Shown piece by piece: positions 39,677-49,363 of a DNA stretch of 64,000 nucleotides. The notes beneath the pieces were generated by a model. That model had not been told where the DNA came from and did not search any database. It saw only the letters and a list, made by a program, of their open reading frames with translations. The position numbers were made by a program, and so were the translations under genes. The stretch is from NCBI GenBank assembly GCA_964655525.1, contig CAZZNE010000009.1, positions 52,028 through 116,027 of the forward strand. The letters are read 5' to 3'. The stretch comes from DLAJ01 sp964655525. GTDB taxonomy: Bacteria > Bacillota > Clostridia > Lachnospirales > Lachnospiraceae. The stretch's first letter is position 1, and every line of letters starts with the position of its first letter.

Positions 39677-41689
39677 ATGCATTGGTCAGATTTGATTGCA
39701 GAGGAAATCATAAAAAGAAACCCCAATAAAGAAGAATATGTATGTGCTGCCGGAATCAGTCCTTCCGGGTCTATTCATATTGGTAACTTCCGAGATATTG
39801 CAACAAGCTTGTTTGTTGTAAGAGCGTTGGAAAGAAAAGGGAAAAAAGCAAGACTGCTTTTTTCATGGGATGAATACGATCGGATGCGTAAGGTGCCTGT
39901 AAATGTGGCAAAGGTTGCGGAGGATTTTGAAAAATATATCGGATATCCGTATGTAGATGTTCCCAACCCTTTTGGGACAGAGCATGCCACTTATGCGGAA
40001 TATTTCGAGAAAGAATTTGAAGCGTCCATTGATAAATTCGGTATCAGCTTGGATTACCGCCATCAGGCAAGCATGTATCGTTCCGGCTGCTATCGCGAAA
40101 GCATTATAAAGGCTCTGGATAAAAGAGCAGAAATCTTTGACATTCTGGACAGCTTTCGCACACAGGATGCGGTAGAGGGGGAAAAGGAAGCATATTATCC
40201 TGTAAGCATCTACTGCAGCGAGTGTCATAGAGATACAACAAAGATCGTATCATACTCTGACGCGGAGAAGAAAGCGGAATATGAGTGTAAATGCGGCCAC
40301 CATGGTACATTTGATTTTCATACGGACACCGACTGTAAGCTGGCATGGAAAATCGACTGGCCGATGAGATGGATGTATGAGAATGTGGATTTTGAGCCCG
40401 GCGGAAAAGATCATGCTGCACCGGGAGGTTCTTTTGATACAAGCAGAGTCATTGCCGAAAAGATTTTCGGCTTTCAGGCTCCGATTTTCAGGGGTTATGA
40501 GTTTATCGGCATCAGAGGAACGACAGGAAAAATGTCCGGTTCTTCGGGACTGAATATGACGCCTGAAACCCTTCTGAAGATTTACCAGCCGGAAATCCTG
40601 CTATGGTTATATGCGAGAGTCGAAACAAACAAGGCATTTGACCTGTGTTTTGACGATGGAATCCTGCGCCAGTATTTCGAATTTGATAAACAGTATGATC
40701 AGTATGTCAAGGGAGAAGCGGATGAGCATGTGAAATCTATCATGGAGAGCTGCCTGCTGACGGACAAACCGATCAAGACGGTTCCGATGTCTCTTCTGGT
40801 TCAGCTGGGGTCCATTGTTGATTTCAATGTTCCGATGCTTGAGACCGTGTTTGAAAAGATCGGACAGCCATTCAAATATGCTGATTTTGAGGAAAGACTG
40901 GAACTGGCAAAATACTGGCTGGAAAACTGCGCTCCTGAGAATGCCAACAAACTGGTTCCGTACCGTAACTGGGAAGTCTATGATCCGTTAAACGAAGAAC
41001 AGAAGAAGGAGATTACACTGCTGCATGATTATCTGGTGGATGAGAACTATACACTGGATGAGCTGAACTTCCAGTTATATGAGATCACCAAAATGGTATA
41101 CGGAGCAGACACGCCTGAATTGAGAAAGCTTCAGGGAGAATTCTTCAAAACGGTGTATAAGTTATTGCTGAACAAAGAGAAGGGACCAAGACTGTATCTG
41201 TTCCTGTATGCAATTGATAAAGATCGCTTTGTCCATCTGCTTGATTTTTCTACGGATAAGACGGAAGAAGAAAAGGTTCCTTTGTCAGAATTAAATAAAG
41301 AACCTGAAAAAGAAGAGAAGAAGATCGAATACGGCGATCCTGACCCGGTAGAGCCTGTTAAGGAGCAGATCAGTCTGGATGTGTTTCAACAGATGGATCT
41401 GAGAGTATGTAAGGTCTTAAAATGCCAGGAGATCCGAAAATCGCACAGCTGTTACAGATTGACTTTATTTGACGGAATCAAAGAACGTACCATTGTTTCT
41501 TCCATAAAGGCGTATTATACACCGGAGGAACTGGTTGGTAAGAAGATCATTGTGATAGCAAATCTTGAGCCCGCCAGAATCACAGGCGTAACCAGTGAAG
41601 GAATGCTGATGGCAGCAACAAATAACGCATGCGGATGTCAGGTGATCTTTGTGGATGATATTGTACCGGAAGGAACCATGATCCGCTGA
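39677..41689 (+). CDS. class I lysyl-tRNA synthetase fused to C-terminal tRNA-binding domain
   Basis: A 670-residue class I LysRS of archaeal type: HIGH-like HIGN at residues 34-37 (SPSGSIHIGN), DEYDRMRKVP, a zinc ribbon-type insertion with C179, C182, C203 and C205, DWPMRWMYENVDFEPGGKDH and KMSGS at 284-288. A helical anticodon-binding region runs to ~520. A charged linker (TEEEK...EPEKEEKK) then leads to residues 563-670, a tRNA-binding OB fold like the C-terminus of MetRS/Arc1p/Trbp111 (FQQMDLRVCKVLKCQEI, VIANLEPARITGV, SEGMLMAA). It charges tRNA-Lys. No class II lysS is in the window. AGGAG lies ten bases before ATG 39677. No T-box was found. Confidence 0.93.
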   Translation: MHWSDLIAEEIIKRNPNKEEYVCAAGISPSGSIHIGNFRDIATSLFVVRALERKGKKARLLFSWDEYDRMRKVPVNVAKVAEDFEKYIGYPYVDVPNPFGTEHATYAEYFEKEFEASIDKFGISLDYRHQASMYRSGCYRESIIKALDKRAEIFDILDSFRTQDAVEGEKEAYYPVSIYCSECHRDTTKIVSYSDAEKKAEYECKCGHHGTFDFHTDTDCKLAWKIDWPMRWMYENVDFEPGGKDHAAPGGSFDTSRVIAEKIFGFQAPIFRGYEFIGIRGTTGKMSGSSGLNMTPETLLKIYQPEILLWLYARVETNKAFDLCFDDGILRQYFEFDKQYDQYVKGEADEHVKSIMESCLLTDKPIKTVPMSLLVQLGSIVDFNVPMLETVFEKIGQPFKYADFEERLELAKYWLENCAPENANKLVPYRNWEVYDPLNEEQKKEITLLHDYLVDENYTLDELNFQLYEITKMVYGADTPELRKLQGEFFKTVYKLLLNKEKGPRLYLFLYAIDKDRFVHLLDFSTDKTEEEKVPLSELNKEPEKEEKKIEYGDPDPVEPVKEQISLDVFQQMDLRVCKVLKCQEIRKSHSCYRLTLFDGIKERTIVSSIKAYYTPEELVGKKIIVIANLEPARITGVTSEGMLMAATNNACGCQVIFVDDIVPEGTMIR

Positions 41690-41741
41690 TTTGCCGAACT
41701 GTTATAGTGCACATCTGACAGATATAAGAAGAATAGCATCG

Positions 41742-41781
41742 AAAAACCATTTTCCGGGATCGGTCTTGGAGAATGGTTTTT
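41742..41781 (+). terminator. terminator after lysyl-tRNA synthetase
   Basis: AAAAACCATTTTCC, 12-nt loop, GGAGAATGGTTTTT and more T (one G-T pair). The rest of 41782-41970 holds two short inverted repeats (ACCGAG/CTCGGT at ~41899-41917) but no gene; a strong promoter was not recognised. Confidence 0.85.
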
Positions 41782-41970
41782 TGATATCGATTCCATCATA
41801 GAACCGGTCAAAGGACACGGAAAAGGAAAATATAAGTTTAGAATGAGGTAGCATAACCTAACAAAAAAGCACGAATCTGCCGATATAAAATAAAACATAC
41901 CGAGGTAGGTTCTCGGTTCTATTTAAGCGGGGAGCGCTTAATGACAAGACATCACGGAGGATACATATGG

Positions 41971-43203
41971 ATGAAACGTAAGGCGGTCAACGGAATCAAA
42001 TATTGGGGACAATTACTTCTCCTTCCGGTATATTGGCTGTCTTTTTTGATGCCCAGAGATAAGAACATTTGGCTGTTCGGAAGCACCTTTGGAAGAAGAT
42101 TTTCGGAAAACCCCAGATATTTGTATTTATATGCATGTCAGCATCGAACGGAAAACGGGCTGCGGCCAATCTGGATCAGCCACAATAAAGAGGTGATACG
42201 CTTCCTGAATGCCAATGGCTATGAGGCGTATGAGTACCATTCCTTGAAGGGAATCTGGTATGCGCTGCGGGCAAAAGTTTATATTTTTGACAATTATTCC
42301 AAGGATATTAACTTTTGGCAGTCCGGCGGCGCAGTCAAGATCAATTTGTGGCATGGATCCGGCAATAAGCGCACGAACTATGATAACCGCTTTGATACTG
42401 TGCGACACCCCAAGAATTTGTGGGAGAGATGGAAGACATTTCCGAGGCGTCTGTCGGATGAAAAGCCGGATCACTATACGCTGGCGACCTCACCGGCCAT
42501 GAAGGAAATCTTTATATCAGCGTTTCACACGGATGAAAAACACATTATCGTGGAGGGATATCCGAGAAATGATATTCTGTTTCCTTTTGAGGAGTGTCAG
42601 ATCCGTAATCTTTATACAAAAGAAGAACGTGAGCTTTTGAAGCTCATCTCTGCCCGGCGAAAGAGCGGCTGGCAGATTCTCACCTATATGCCGACGTTCC
42701 GGGAGTCGGAGACAAAGCTGCTTACCGTGCTGGACCCGGCGGCGCTGGATCGTTTTTTAGAAAAAGAGAAATTGTTCCTTGTCATGAAGCTGCACCCGAA
42801 GTCGAAAATAAAGAAGGAACTGGAGAAGCTTCATTATCGGAATATCGTGAATGCGGATGCGGAGATCGACGTGTATTCGTTTCTGGGCGAGAGCGATCTG
42901 CTCATCACGGATTACTCCTCCGTATATACGGACTTCATGCTGTTAGACCGTCCGGTTCTGGCTTTTTGTTATGACTGGGAGGAATATACGGAGCATACGA
43001 GAGAATGCTATATTGATCAGGACGAATATATGCCGGAGCGGAAAGCGACGACGATGGAGGAACTCATGGAGGGAATCTGCGAGGTGCTGAAAGAGGATAC
43101 ACATAAAGAGCAGCGCCGTGTCTCGCGCAGACGGATGTTTGCGAAGACGGACGGCAGATCGTGTGAGCGGTTGATCCGAAAGATCAAGAATATTAGGAAG
43201 TAA
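41971..43203 (+). CDS. CDP-glycerol/ribitol glycerophosphotransferase family (TagB/TagF-like)
   Basis: A 410-residue membrane-associated transferase for polyol-phosphate polymers. N-terminal hydrophobic stretch GQLLLLPVYWLSFLM; family motifs NLWHGSGNKR (catalytic His), TLATSPAMKEIF, GYPRNDILF, ILTYMPTFRES, MKLHPKSK and LITDYSSVYTDFMLLDRPV. It moves glycerol- or ribitol-phosphate from a CDP-linked donor to a growing chain. ATG 41971 has GGAGG ten bases upstream; ATG 41941 with GGGGAG is also possible and would add ten residues. The next gene encodes a matching CTP-dependent cytidylyltransferase. Confidence 0.9.
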   Translation: MKRKAVNGIKYWGQLLLLPVYWLSFLMPRDKNIWLFGSTFGRRFSENPRYLYLYACQHRTENGLRPIWISHNKEVIRFLNANGYEAYEYHSLKGIWYALRAKVYIFDNYSKDINFWQSGGAVKINLWHGSGNKRTNYDNRFDTVRHPKNLWERWKTFPRRLSDEKPDHYTLATSPAMKEIFISAFHTDEKHIIVEGYPRNDILFPFEECQIRNLYTKEERELLKLISARRKSGWQILTYMPTFRESETKLLTVLDPAALDRFLEKEKLFLVMKLHPKSKIKKELEKLHYRNIVNADAEIDVYSFLGESDLLITDYSSVYTDFMLLDRPVLAFCYDWEEYTEHTRECYIDQDEYMPERKATTMEELMEGICEVLKEDTHKEQRRVSRRRMFAKTDGRSCERLIRKIKNIRK

Positions 43204-43245
43204 GGTACCGGAAATGCCCCAAAAAGCGGGCGGATAGGAGCGGTT

Positions 43246-43956
43246 ATGAATGTTGCAATGCTGATCGCCGGCGGAAGCGGGCAGAGAATGAAGCAGGATA
43301 TACCGAAGCAGTTTATCAACGTAAATGACAGACCTGTCATCGTGTATACGCTGGAAGCGTTTCAGAAACATCCGAATGTGGATGCGATCGCGGTCGTATG
43401 TCTGCAGGGCTGGGAGGAGATCTTAAGGGCATACGCAAAGCAGTTTAATATCACGAAGCTGCAATGGATTTTCCCAGGTGGAGAAAACGGGCAGGAATCC
43501 CTTCGGAACGGCGTGATGGGATTAAAAGAAGTCTGTGACGGTGAAGATCTGGTGATCATTCATGATGCGATCCGTCCGATGGTATCGCAGGAGATCATTT
43601 CGGAGAATATCAGCTGCTGCATGCGTCACGGTTCCGCGATTACGGTGATTCCGTGCGCGGAGGCGATGCTTTTGACGGATGATAAAAACAGCTCCACAGA
43701 AATGATACCGAGAGACCGCCTTGCAAGAACGCAGACGCCGCAGGCGTTTCCGCTGAAAAAACTGGTGTGGGCGCACGAGGAGGCGGCAAAGCGGGGAATT
43801 AAGGAATCCATTGCCACCTGTACGCTCATGATCGAGCTTGGAGAGCAGATTTATTTTTCAACCGGTTCGGAGAAAAATTTGAAATTGACAACGGCGGAGG
43901 ACATTGAGATATTTAAGGCGCTGCTACACTCAAAAAAGGATGACTGGATGAAGTAG
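43246..43956 (+). CDS. IspD/TarI-family cytidylyltransferase
   Basis: A 236-residue CTP-dependent cytidylyltransferase. MLIAGGSGQRM...DIPKQF near residues 5-24 binds CTP, GGENGQESLRNGV and VIIHDAIRPMV hold the metal and phosphate ligands, and LARTQTPQAFPLKKL contacts substrate. The fold is shared by IspD (methylerythritol phosphate) and TarI (ribitol-5-phosphate). Its position directly after a TagB/F-like transferase and before an SDR enzyme favours making CDP-ribitol or a similar CDP-polyol for the surface polymer; IspD itself is the alternative. AGGAG precedes ATG 43246. Confidence 0.85.
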   Translation: MNVAMLIAGGSGQRMKQDIPKQFINVNDRPVIVYTLEAFQKHPNVDAIAVVCLQGWEEILRAYAKQFNITKLQWIFPGGENGQESLRNGVMGLKEVCDGEDLVIIHDAIRPMVSQEIISENISCCMRHGSAITVIPCAEAMLLTDDKNSSTEMIPRDRLARTQTPQAFPLKKLVWAHEEAAKRGIKESIATCTLMIELGEQIYFSTGSEKNLKLTTAEDIEIFKALLHSKKDDWMK

Positions 43957-43982
43957 ATCACACTGCACGAATGGAGGACATG

Positions 43983-45080
43983 ATGCTGGAAAGCGCCCTG
44001 TATCAAGAGGATCTAAAAAAAATAAATGACACTGTCTTTTCGGGGGAGGAACTCGAACAGAAAAATATTTTGATCACGGGAGGAACCGGCTTAATCGGTT
44101 CCTGTCTTGTCGATGCGTTACTTTTCAGAAACGAGCATCTGGGAGCGCATGTCGGTATCTGGGTGCTGTGCCGCAATGAGGCGCGGGCGAAAGAGGTATT
44201 CGGAGGATATTTGGAAAAGGAATACTTTCACCTGATCGTTCAGGACATTTCCGAACCGCTACCGTCGGATGCGCCGGGATCCATGGACTTTATTATCCAC
44301 GCCGCAAGCAAGGGAGACCCGAACAGTTTTGTCACGGATCCGCTCGGCGTGATGAATGCGAATGTATTAGGGATGCATTGGCTCTTAGAATATGCAAAGC
44401 GCACAAATACCACAAAGATTCTATACCTGTCCAGCGGGGAGGCATACGGAAAGGTGGATCTGCCGGAGGATATTCCGATTTCAGAGACAATGACGGGGCT
44501 GCTTGACAGCCTGAATGTCAGAAACTGTTATGGCATTTCGAAACGGGCAGCGGAGACGATGTGCGTCAGTGCGGCATCTGAATATCAGGTTCCGGTATGC
44601 ATCGCAAGATTGTGCCATATCTATGGACCGACCATGACAACGGGTGAAAACAGAGTGATTTTTCAGTTCCTCCGGAAAGCTTTGGATCAGGAGGAAATTG
44701 TATTAAAAAGCGAAGGGCTTCAAAAGCGGTCTTACTGCTATGTGGCGGATGCGGCGGCGGCACTGTTTACGATTCTGTTCCGGGGCGAGCCGGGGGAAGC
44801 GTATAATGTATCAAACGAGAAATCCGTCGTGACGATCCGCGGACTCGCGGAAATCCTCGGCAACTATGTAGGAAACGGCGTAAAATATGAACAGCAGACA
44901 GAGTCAGAGCGCAGAGGAAATTCCGGCATTATGCACGCGGTGCTTGATAATCACAAGCTCTTAGAACTTGGCGTTCGTATGGAATATGATATGGAGGCAG
45001 GATTAAAACAGACGTTGGAGATCATGAAGGAGAAAGAGGATGGGAAAAGAAATCGGGATTGTCATATGCAATTACAATAA
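43983..45080 (+). CDS. NAD-dependent epimerase/dehydratase (extended SDR)
   Basis: A 365-residue SDR enzyme. The nucleotide site ITGGTGLIGS lies near residue 32, VQDISEPL binds the adenine side, LYLSSGEAYG and NCYGISKRAAE supply the catalytic Ser/Tyr/Lys, and RLCHIYGP and RSYCYVADAAAALF are nucleotide-sugar epimerase marks. Substrate unknown: it could modify an NDP-sugar or, like the SDR partners of IspD-type enzymes in CDP-ribitol synthesis, reduce a pentulose phosphate. ATG 43983 has GGAGG five bases upstream, better than 43971. Its end overlaps the following glycosyltransferase by 41 bp. Confidence 0.85.
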   Translation: MLESALYQEDLKKINDTVFSGEELEQKNILITGGTGLIGSCLVDALLFRNEHLGAHVGIWVLCRNEARAKEVFGGYLEKEYFHLIVQDISEPLPSDAPGSMDFIIHAASKGDPNSFVTDPLGVMNANVLGMHWLLEYAKRTNTTKILYLSSGEAYGKVDLPEDIPISETMTGLLDSLNVRNCYGISKRAAETMCVSAASEYQVPVCIARLCHIYGPTMTTGENRVIFQFLRKALDQEEIVLKSEGLQKRSYCYVADAAAALFTILFRGEPGEAYNVSNEKSVVTIRGLAEILGNYVGNGVKYEQQTESERRGNSGIMHAVLDNHKLLELGVRMEYDMEAGLKQTLEIMKEKEDGKRNRDCHMQLQ

Positions 45081-46365
45081 ACAGGACTATGTGCTTAAGT
45101 GTCTGGATTCCTTATTTGCTTCTGATACGGACGATTTTGACGTCTACGTCGTGGACAACGCATCGCAGGATGATTCCGTAAAACGGATCAAAGAACAATT
45201 CGGGGATCGCGTAACGCTGTTGGTAAATCAGGAAAATCTGGGCGGCTCCGGCGGATTCAATACAGGACTCAGAAAAGTGCTGGAAGGCGATTACCAATAC
45301 TTGATGTGCGTGGATAACGATATTGTCTTTGCGCCCGATGCAGTCAGCGCGCTGCGCCGCTTTTTGGAGGAGCACGAGGATACGGCGGTGGTGGGCAGCA
45401 AAGCGTACTTTATGGACGAGCCGGATAAAATCTGGAATTTTGGCGGGATCATCCGCTTTGATACCTTTATTCAGCAGGATCAACATAAAAATTGTATAGA
45501 TGCGGGACAACTCCCGGAGGTGGTATACGGCGATTATGTTCCAGCCTGTTCTCTGATGGCACGGGTGGATGCGGTCAGGAAAGTCGGTATCATGCCGGAG
45601 GACAACTTTATTTATTGGGACGATATGGAATGGGGGTATCGCTTCCGGCAGGCAGGCTATAGGGTCGCGTCCTACGGAAAGTCGAAGGTGTGGCACAAGG
45701 CCGGGGGCAGGAATGCGGGAAACACCTTTATTCATTACTATATGTGGCGGAATCGGATTCATTTTTTCAGACAGTTTCTTCCGCCGGAGGACAGAGAACG
45801 TTTTGCGGAAAGTCTGCTGACAGAAATGTTTCGGATGATCTATAGCGTCAACTTAAAGGGAGAGACGAATATCATACGGACGCTCATGTATGCCTTTGAT
45901 GATGCCGTACACGGAGTAAGGGGAAAAGCAAAAGAGGGAAGAATTCTGCCGAGACCCGCCGTGGCGAACCGATTGGAGCAGGCATTATCGGGAAAAGAAA
46001 GCGTGTTGATCCGATTTAACGGAAGCTTTGAGGGAATTGGAAATATCGTCAAAAATATACGAAAGACGCTGCCGCATATGCAGATCGCGATTTCCACAGC
46101 GGACTGTCCGGAGCAGGCGGGAGAACTGATAACGCAGTATCCGGATTGTGAGGTCACGGAGTGCTATGAGCCGGAGAAGTTTGCGGCACATCTGGTCATG
46201 TGCGAGCATATTTTTAAGCTGTCGCCGGACATGGAAAAGGACAGTTATATCGATCCGTGGTGTAACCTAATCTACACGGCAAAAGATTTTATCTATGCCA
46301 GCAGCTTCGAGCAGACCAAGCAATTGTTTGTACTGTGTAAAAAAGAGCTTTTGTGCGGTGATTGA
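45040..46365 (+). CDS. family 2 glycosyltransferase with uncharacterised C-terminal domain (paralogue 1)
   Basis: A 441-residue protein. Residues 1-250 are a GT-A fold like GlfT/rhamnosyltransferases: IGIVICNYNKQDYV, VYVVDNASQDDS, NLGGSGGFNTGL, the metal motif CVDNDIVF, CSLMARVDAV and FIYWDDMEWGYRFRQAGY with the likely base. Residues ~290-441 form a separate domain not typical of GT2 (ESVLIRFNGSFEGIGNIV, DSYIDPWCNLIYT). It is a paralogue of 47860-49182 over its full length. No transmembrane helices, so it acts on the cytoplasmic face. GT2 of this kind add galactofuranose or rhamnose to lipid-linked chains. Confidence 0.85.
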   Translation: MGKEIGIVICNYNKQDYVLKCLDSLFASDTDDFDVYVVDNASQDDSVKRIKEQFGDRVTLLVNQENLGGSGGFNTGLRKVLEGDYQYLMCVDNDIVFAPDAVSALRRFLEEHEDTAVVGSKAYFMDEPDKIWNFGGIIRFDTFIQQDQHKNCIDAGQLPEVVYGDYVPACSLMARVDAVRKVGIMPEDNFIYWDDMEWGYRFRQAGYRVASYGKSKVWHKAGGRNAGNTFIHYYMWRNRIHFFRQFLPPEDRERFAESLLTEMFRMIYSVNLKGETNIIRTLMYAFDDAVHGVRGKAKEGRILPRPAVANRLEQALSGKESVLIRFNGSFEGIGNIVKNIRKTLPHMQIAISTADCPEQAGELITQYPDCEVTECYEPEKFAAHLVMCEHIFKLSPDMEKDSYIDPWCNLIYTAKDFIYASSFEQTKQLFVLCKKELLCGD

Positions 46366-46396
46366 TGGCGGACAGGAAGCATGGAGGAGGAAAGCG

Positions 46397-47821
46397 ATGG
46401 ATCCGGTTATAGTATTCGGCGCAGGAATCGGCGGGAAGATCGTAAAGTGGATGCTGGAAGATTTTGGCATACCGGTCAAGGCATTTACAGATAACGGCAG
46501 GGATAAGTGGGGCACAATGCAGGACGGGATTCCTGTGATTCCTCCGGATTCCTTACATGACGGCGAAAGCAGGATTGTGATCGCAAGCACCTGGGAGAGC
46601 GAGATCAGGGAGCAGTTGACCGAAATGGGACTGATAGACCGTGTGATCGGCAAGGAAGTCTTCATGTATCAATATCTGGAACAAAGCGCAGGAATATATT
46701 CCGACCTTTCCGGGTATCCGATCGACAGCGGTAAAAAGACGACGTTTTTATTCGGCACGGATCTCGGGTTATACCAGGGCGGCGTGGAGAGCTGGACCTA
46801 TACGGTAGCGGACGAGTTAAGAAAAAGGGGATACGGGATCAAGATTTTGACAAATCAGACCTCGCAGCCTGCACCGGAACGGTTTCAGAAAGACACCTAT
46901 TATCTGAATATGCGGGGGCGGGAATATTGCAGCGGTTTGCGGGATACGGTCAATGCGATCATGGAAAATGCGCCCTGCGTGGTCATTGATTCCTGGCAGA
47001 GCATGACGATGCTTGCGGCGGCAATCGTGAAAAGGCAGAATGGGGCTGCTGTTCGTAAGCTCGTAGAGATCATACATAGTGATCTGCCGCGGTTGTGCGG
47101 CATCGTGACGAAATTTGAAAACGAAATTGATATCTGCATGGGAGTGAGCAGGGATATTAATCGGAGTCTGGTCGAAGATTATAAAATGACGCCGGAGAAA
47201 GTGCATTATAAAGAGAGTCCCGTAAAATATGATGCAGACCTGGAGCGGGACTATGCGCTTGACGAGAGTCAGCCGCTTCGCATCGGGTATGCGGGAAGAT
47301 TAACGAAAAGTCAGAAAAGAGCGGATTTATTGCCGGAGTTGATGGACAGGCTGATGGAACGCAAGGTTCATTTTCGCATGCAGATTGCCGGGAGCGGCGT
47401 TCTGCAGGATATGATCCAAAACCATATCACCGAAAAGGGGTATGCACAGTTTGCATCCCTGATGGGATATATTCCGAGGGAAGAGATGAATCGTTTTTGG
47501 AGCGGGCAGGATATTTTTATCAATTTGTCCGAATCCGAGGGCGTTTGCTTGTCTATGCTAGAGGCGATGGGGAACGGATGTGTTCCGGTCGTGCCTAACA
47601 TTACGGGGAGTGGAGAGTTCGTCACGGAAGACATGGGGTATATCTGCGAAATCGGGAATCCGGATGCCATGGCGGAAAAAATTGCATACATTGACCGGCA
47701 TAGGGAAAAGCTTGGGCAGATGGGACAGAAAGCATGTGAATCCGCCAGAAAAAAATGCAGTGTGGAAGCCTATGTAGATCATCTGCTGGGGCTGACGGCT
47801 GAGAGCGGGGAAAAGGGATAA
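46397..47821 (+). CDS. family 4 glycosyltransferase with N-terminal Rossmann-like domain
   Basis: A 474-residue fusion. Residues 1-95 (VIVFGAGIGGKIVKWMLEDF, VKAFTDNG, GIPVIPPDSL, RIVIASTW) look like the small nucleotide-binding domain found on sugar-modifying enzymes. Residues ~120-474 are a GT-B glycosyltransferase of family 4: GGVESWTYTVADELRKRGY, ADLLPELMDRLME, QIAGSGVLQDMI and the E-x7-E motif NLSESEGVCLSMLEAMGNGCVPV. ATG 46397 has GGAGGAGGAAAG upstream; the longer reading overlaps the previous gene. It lies between the two GT2 paralogues, so the three probably act in turn on one repeat unit. Confidence 0.85.
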   Translation: MDPVIVFGAGIGGKIVKWMLEDFGIPVKAFTDNGRDKWGTMQDGIPVIPPDSLHDGESRIVIASTWESEIREQLTEMGLIDRVIGKEVFMYQYLEQSAGIYSDLSGYPIDSGKKTTFLFGTDLGLYQGGVESWTYTVADELRKRGYGIKILTNQTSQPAPERFQKDTYYLNMRGREYCSGLRDTVNAIMENAPCVVIDSWQSMTMLAAAIVKRQNGAAVRKLVEIIHSDLPRLCGIVTKFENEIDICMGVSRDINRSLVEDYKMTPEKVHYKESPVKYDADLERDYALDESQPLRIGYAGRLTKSQKRADLLPELMDRLMERKVHFRMQIAGSGVLQDMIQNHITEKGYAQFASLMGYIPREEMNRFWSGQDIFINLSESEGVCLSMLEAMGNGCVPVVPNITGSGEFVTEDMGYICEIGNPDAMAEKIAYIDRHREKLGQMGQKACESARKKCSVEAYVDHLLGLTAESGEKG

Positions 47822-47859
47822 GTTCATACTGCCATAGGCGGTAGGAGTAGGGGGCTCGC

Positions 47860-49182
47860 ATGGATAAAAAAATCGGTATTGTTATTTGTAATTATAATAA
47901 AAAGCAATTTGTGTTATCGTGCATCCGGTCCGTACTGGATTCAAGCAGGAAGGACTTTGACGTCTATGTGGTGGATAACGCCTCGACGGACGGCAGTGCG
48001 GACGCGGTGAAAGCGGCATATGGAGATCAGGTCATTCTGATTCAGAACGAGCAAAACCTCGGCGGCAGCGGGGGATTCAATACGGGACTCCGCGCGGCAA
48101 GGCAGAAGGGATACCCCTATTACATGTGCGTGGATAATGATATTGTGATGGATGAGCATAATATCGAAAAGCTGTATTGTTTTTTAGAAGATCATCATGA
48201 TGTGGGAATCGTCGGTTCTAAAATCTGCCGCATGCAGCATCCGGAGCGGCTTCAGGAGCTTGGAGCGAGACTGGATTTTGAAAAATGCACACATGTGCCT
48301 TATTATAAAGACCATTTAGACAATGAGGATATCCCGGAGGTGCAGGATTGCGATTATGTTCCCGCCTGTTCGCTGATGGTTCGGGATGAGGTGATCGATA
48401 AGATCGGGGTGCTCCCGGAAGAAAATTTTATTTATTGGGACGACATGGAATGGTGCTATAAGGCAAAGCTCGCGGGGTATCGGGTTGCGGCGTACCGGCA
48501 GGCGAAGGTGCTGCATGATATGGGGACCAATTCAGGGGATACCTATTTTTCTACTTACTATTTCTGGCGAAACAGAATTCGTTTTTTTGCAAGATATACG
48601 CCGCAGGATCAAAGAGAAGCGGCGATGGGAACCTTGCTTGAAAATGTTTTTCAGACAATGTACGGCTGCTATTACAAGGGGAAGGCAAATCAGATTTCCA
48701 TTATGATGCATGCGCTTGACGATGCGATTCATCATCTCACAGGGAAGGCGGCTGAGGGAAAAATCCTGCCGAAGGATACGATAGGAGACCGAGTGGCAGG
48801 ATTGTTTGAGAACTATCATAATGTTATCGTTGAATTTAACGGGGATTACAAGCTGCTTCAGGATATTGTGAAAAAGATACAAAAGGCAGAGGCGGAAGTT
48901 TCCCTGCGGATCGTCAGTGACGATGCGGAGGAAGTGCAAAGACAATATCCGGAATATTCCGTCATAAAGAGAGAACAGGTGCCAATCGAAACGGTCGAGG
49001 ACTTAAGCGTATTGTGGCTTGCGATGTGTGAGCATGTATCTAAAGTGGAGGATCACAGTCTGAAAAAGGTTTATATTGACCCGTACAGTAATCTTTTGGA
49101 GAATGAGCGGGATCTGCAGCATTTTGCAGGGTATCAATATAATAAGGATCTGTTTGTGCGCATGTGGAAAGTGCTGTTGTAA
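47860..49182 (+). CDS. family 2 glycosyltransferase with uncharacterised C-terminal domain (paralogue 2)
   Basis: A 440-residue paralogue of 45040-46365, sharing both the GT-A part (IGIVICNYNKKQFVL, NLGGSGGFNTGL, CVDNDIVMDE, FIYWDDMEWCYKAKLAGY) and the unusual C-terminal half (NVIVEFNGDYKLLQDIV, KKVYIDPYSNLL). The metal DND is intact in both copies. The pair probably arose by duplication and now adds two different or alternating sugars. It is preceded by GGTAGGAGTAGGGG. The last gene of the operon before a new promoter-like stretch at 49200-49290. Confidence 0.85.
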   Translation: MDKKIGIVICNYNKKQFVLSCIRSVLDSSRKDFDVYVVDNASTDGSADAVKAAYGDQVILIQNEQNLGGSGGFNTGLRAARQKGYPYYMCVDNDIVMDEHNIEKLYCFLEDHHDVGIVGSKICRMQHPERLQELGARLDFEKCTHVPYYKDHLDNEDIPEVQDCDYVPACSLMVRDEVIDKIGVLPEENFIYWDDMEWCYKAKLAGYRVAAYRQAKVLHDMGTNSGDTYFSTYYFWRNRIRFFARYTPQDQREAAMGTLLENVFQTMYGCYYKGKANQISIMMHALDDAIHHLTGKAAEGKILPKDTIGDRVAGLFENYHNVIVEFNGDYKLLQDIVKKIQKAEAEVSLRIVSDDAEEVQRQYPEYSVIKREQVPIETVEDLSVLWLAMCEHVSKVEDHSLKKVYIDPYSNLLENERDLQHFAGYQYNKDLFVRMWKVLL

Positions 49183-49363
49183 GGGAACGGTACGCATGGG
49201 GAAAACGAGAAAATTCCCGAGTGAAAATAAAGTAGTGCAAACGGGATAAAGTGTAGTGCAAAATAAAATAAAGTATGGTATGATACAAGATAGGTAAAAT
49301 CTGTCGGACGCGTCCGAAGAGGGCGCAAAAAATATCACGTTCATCATTAGGAGGAAAGAAAAC

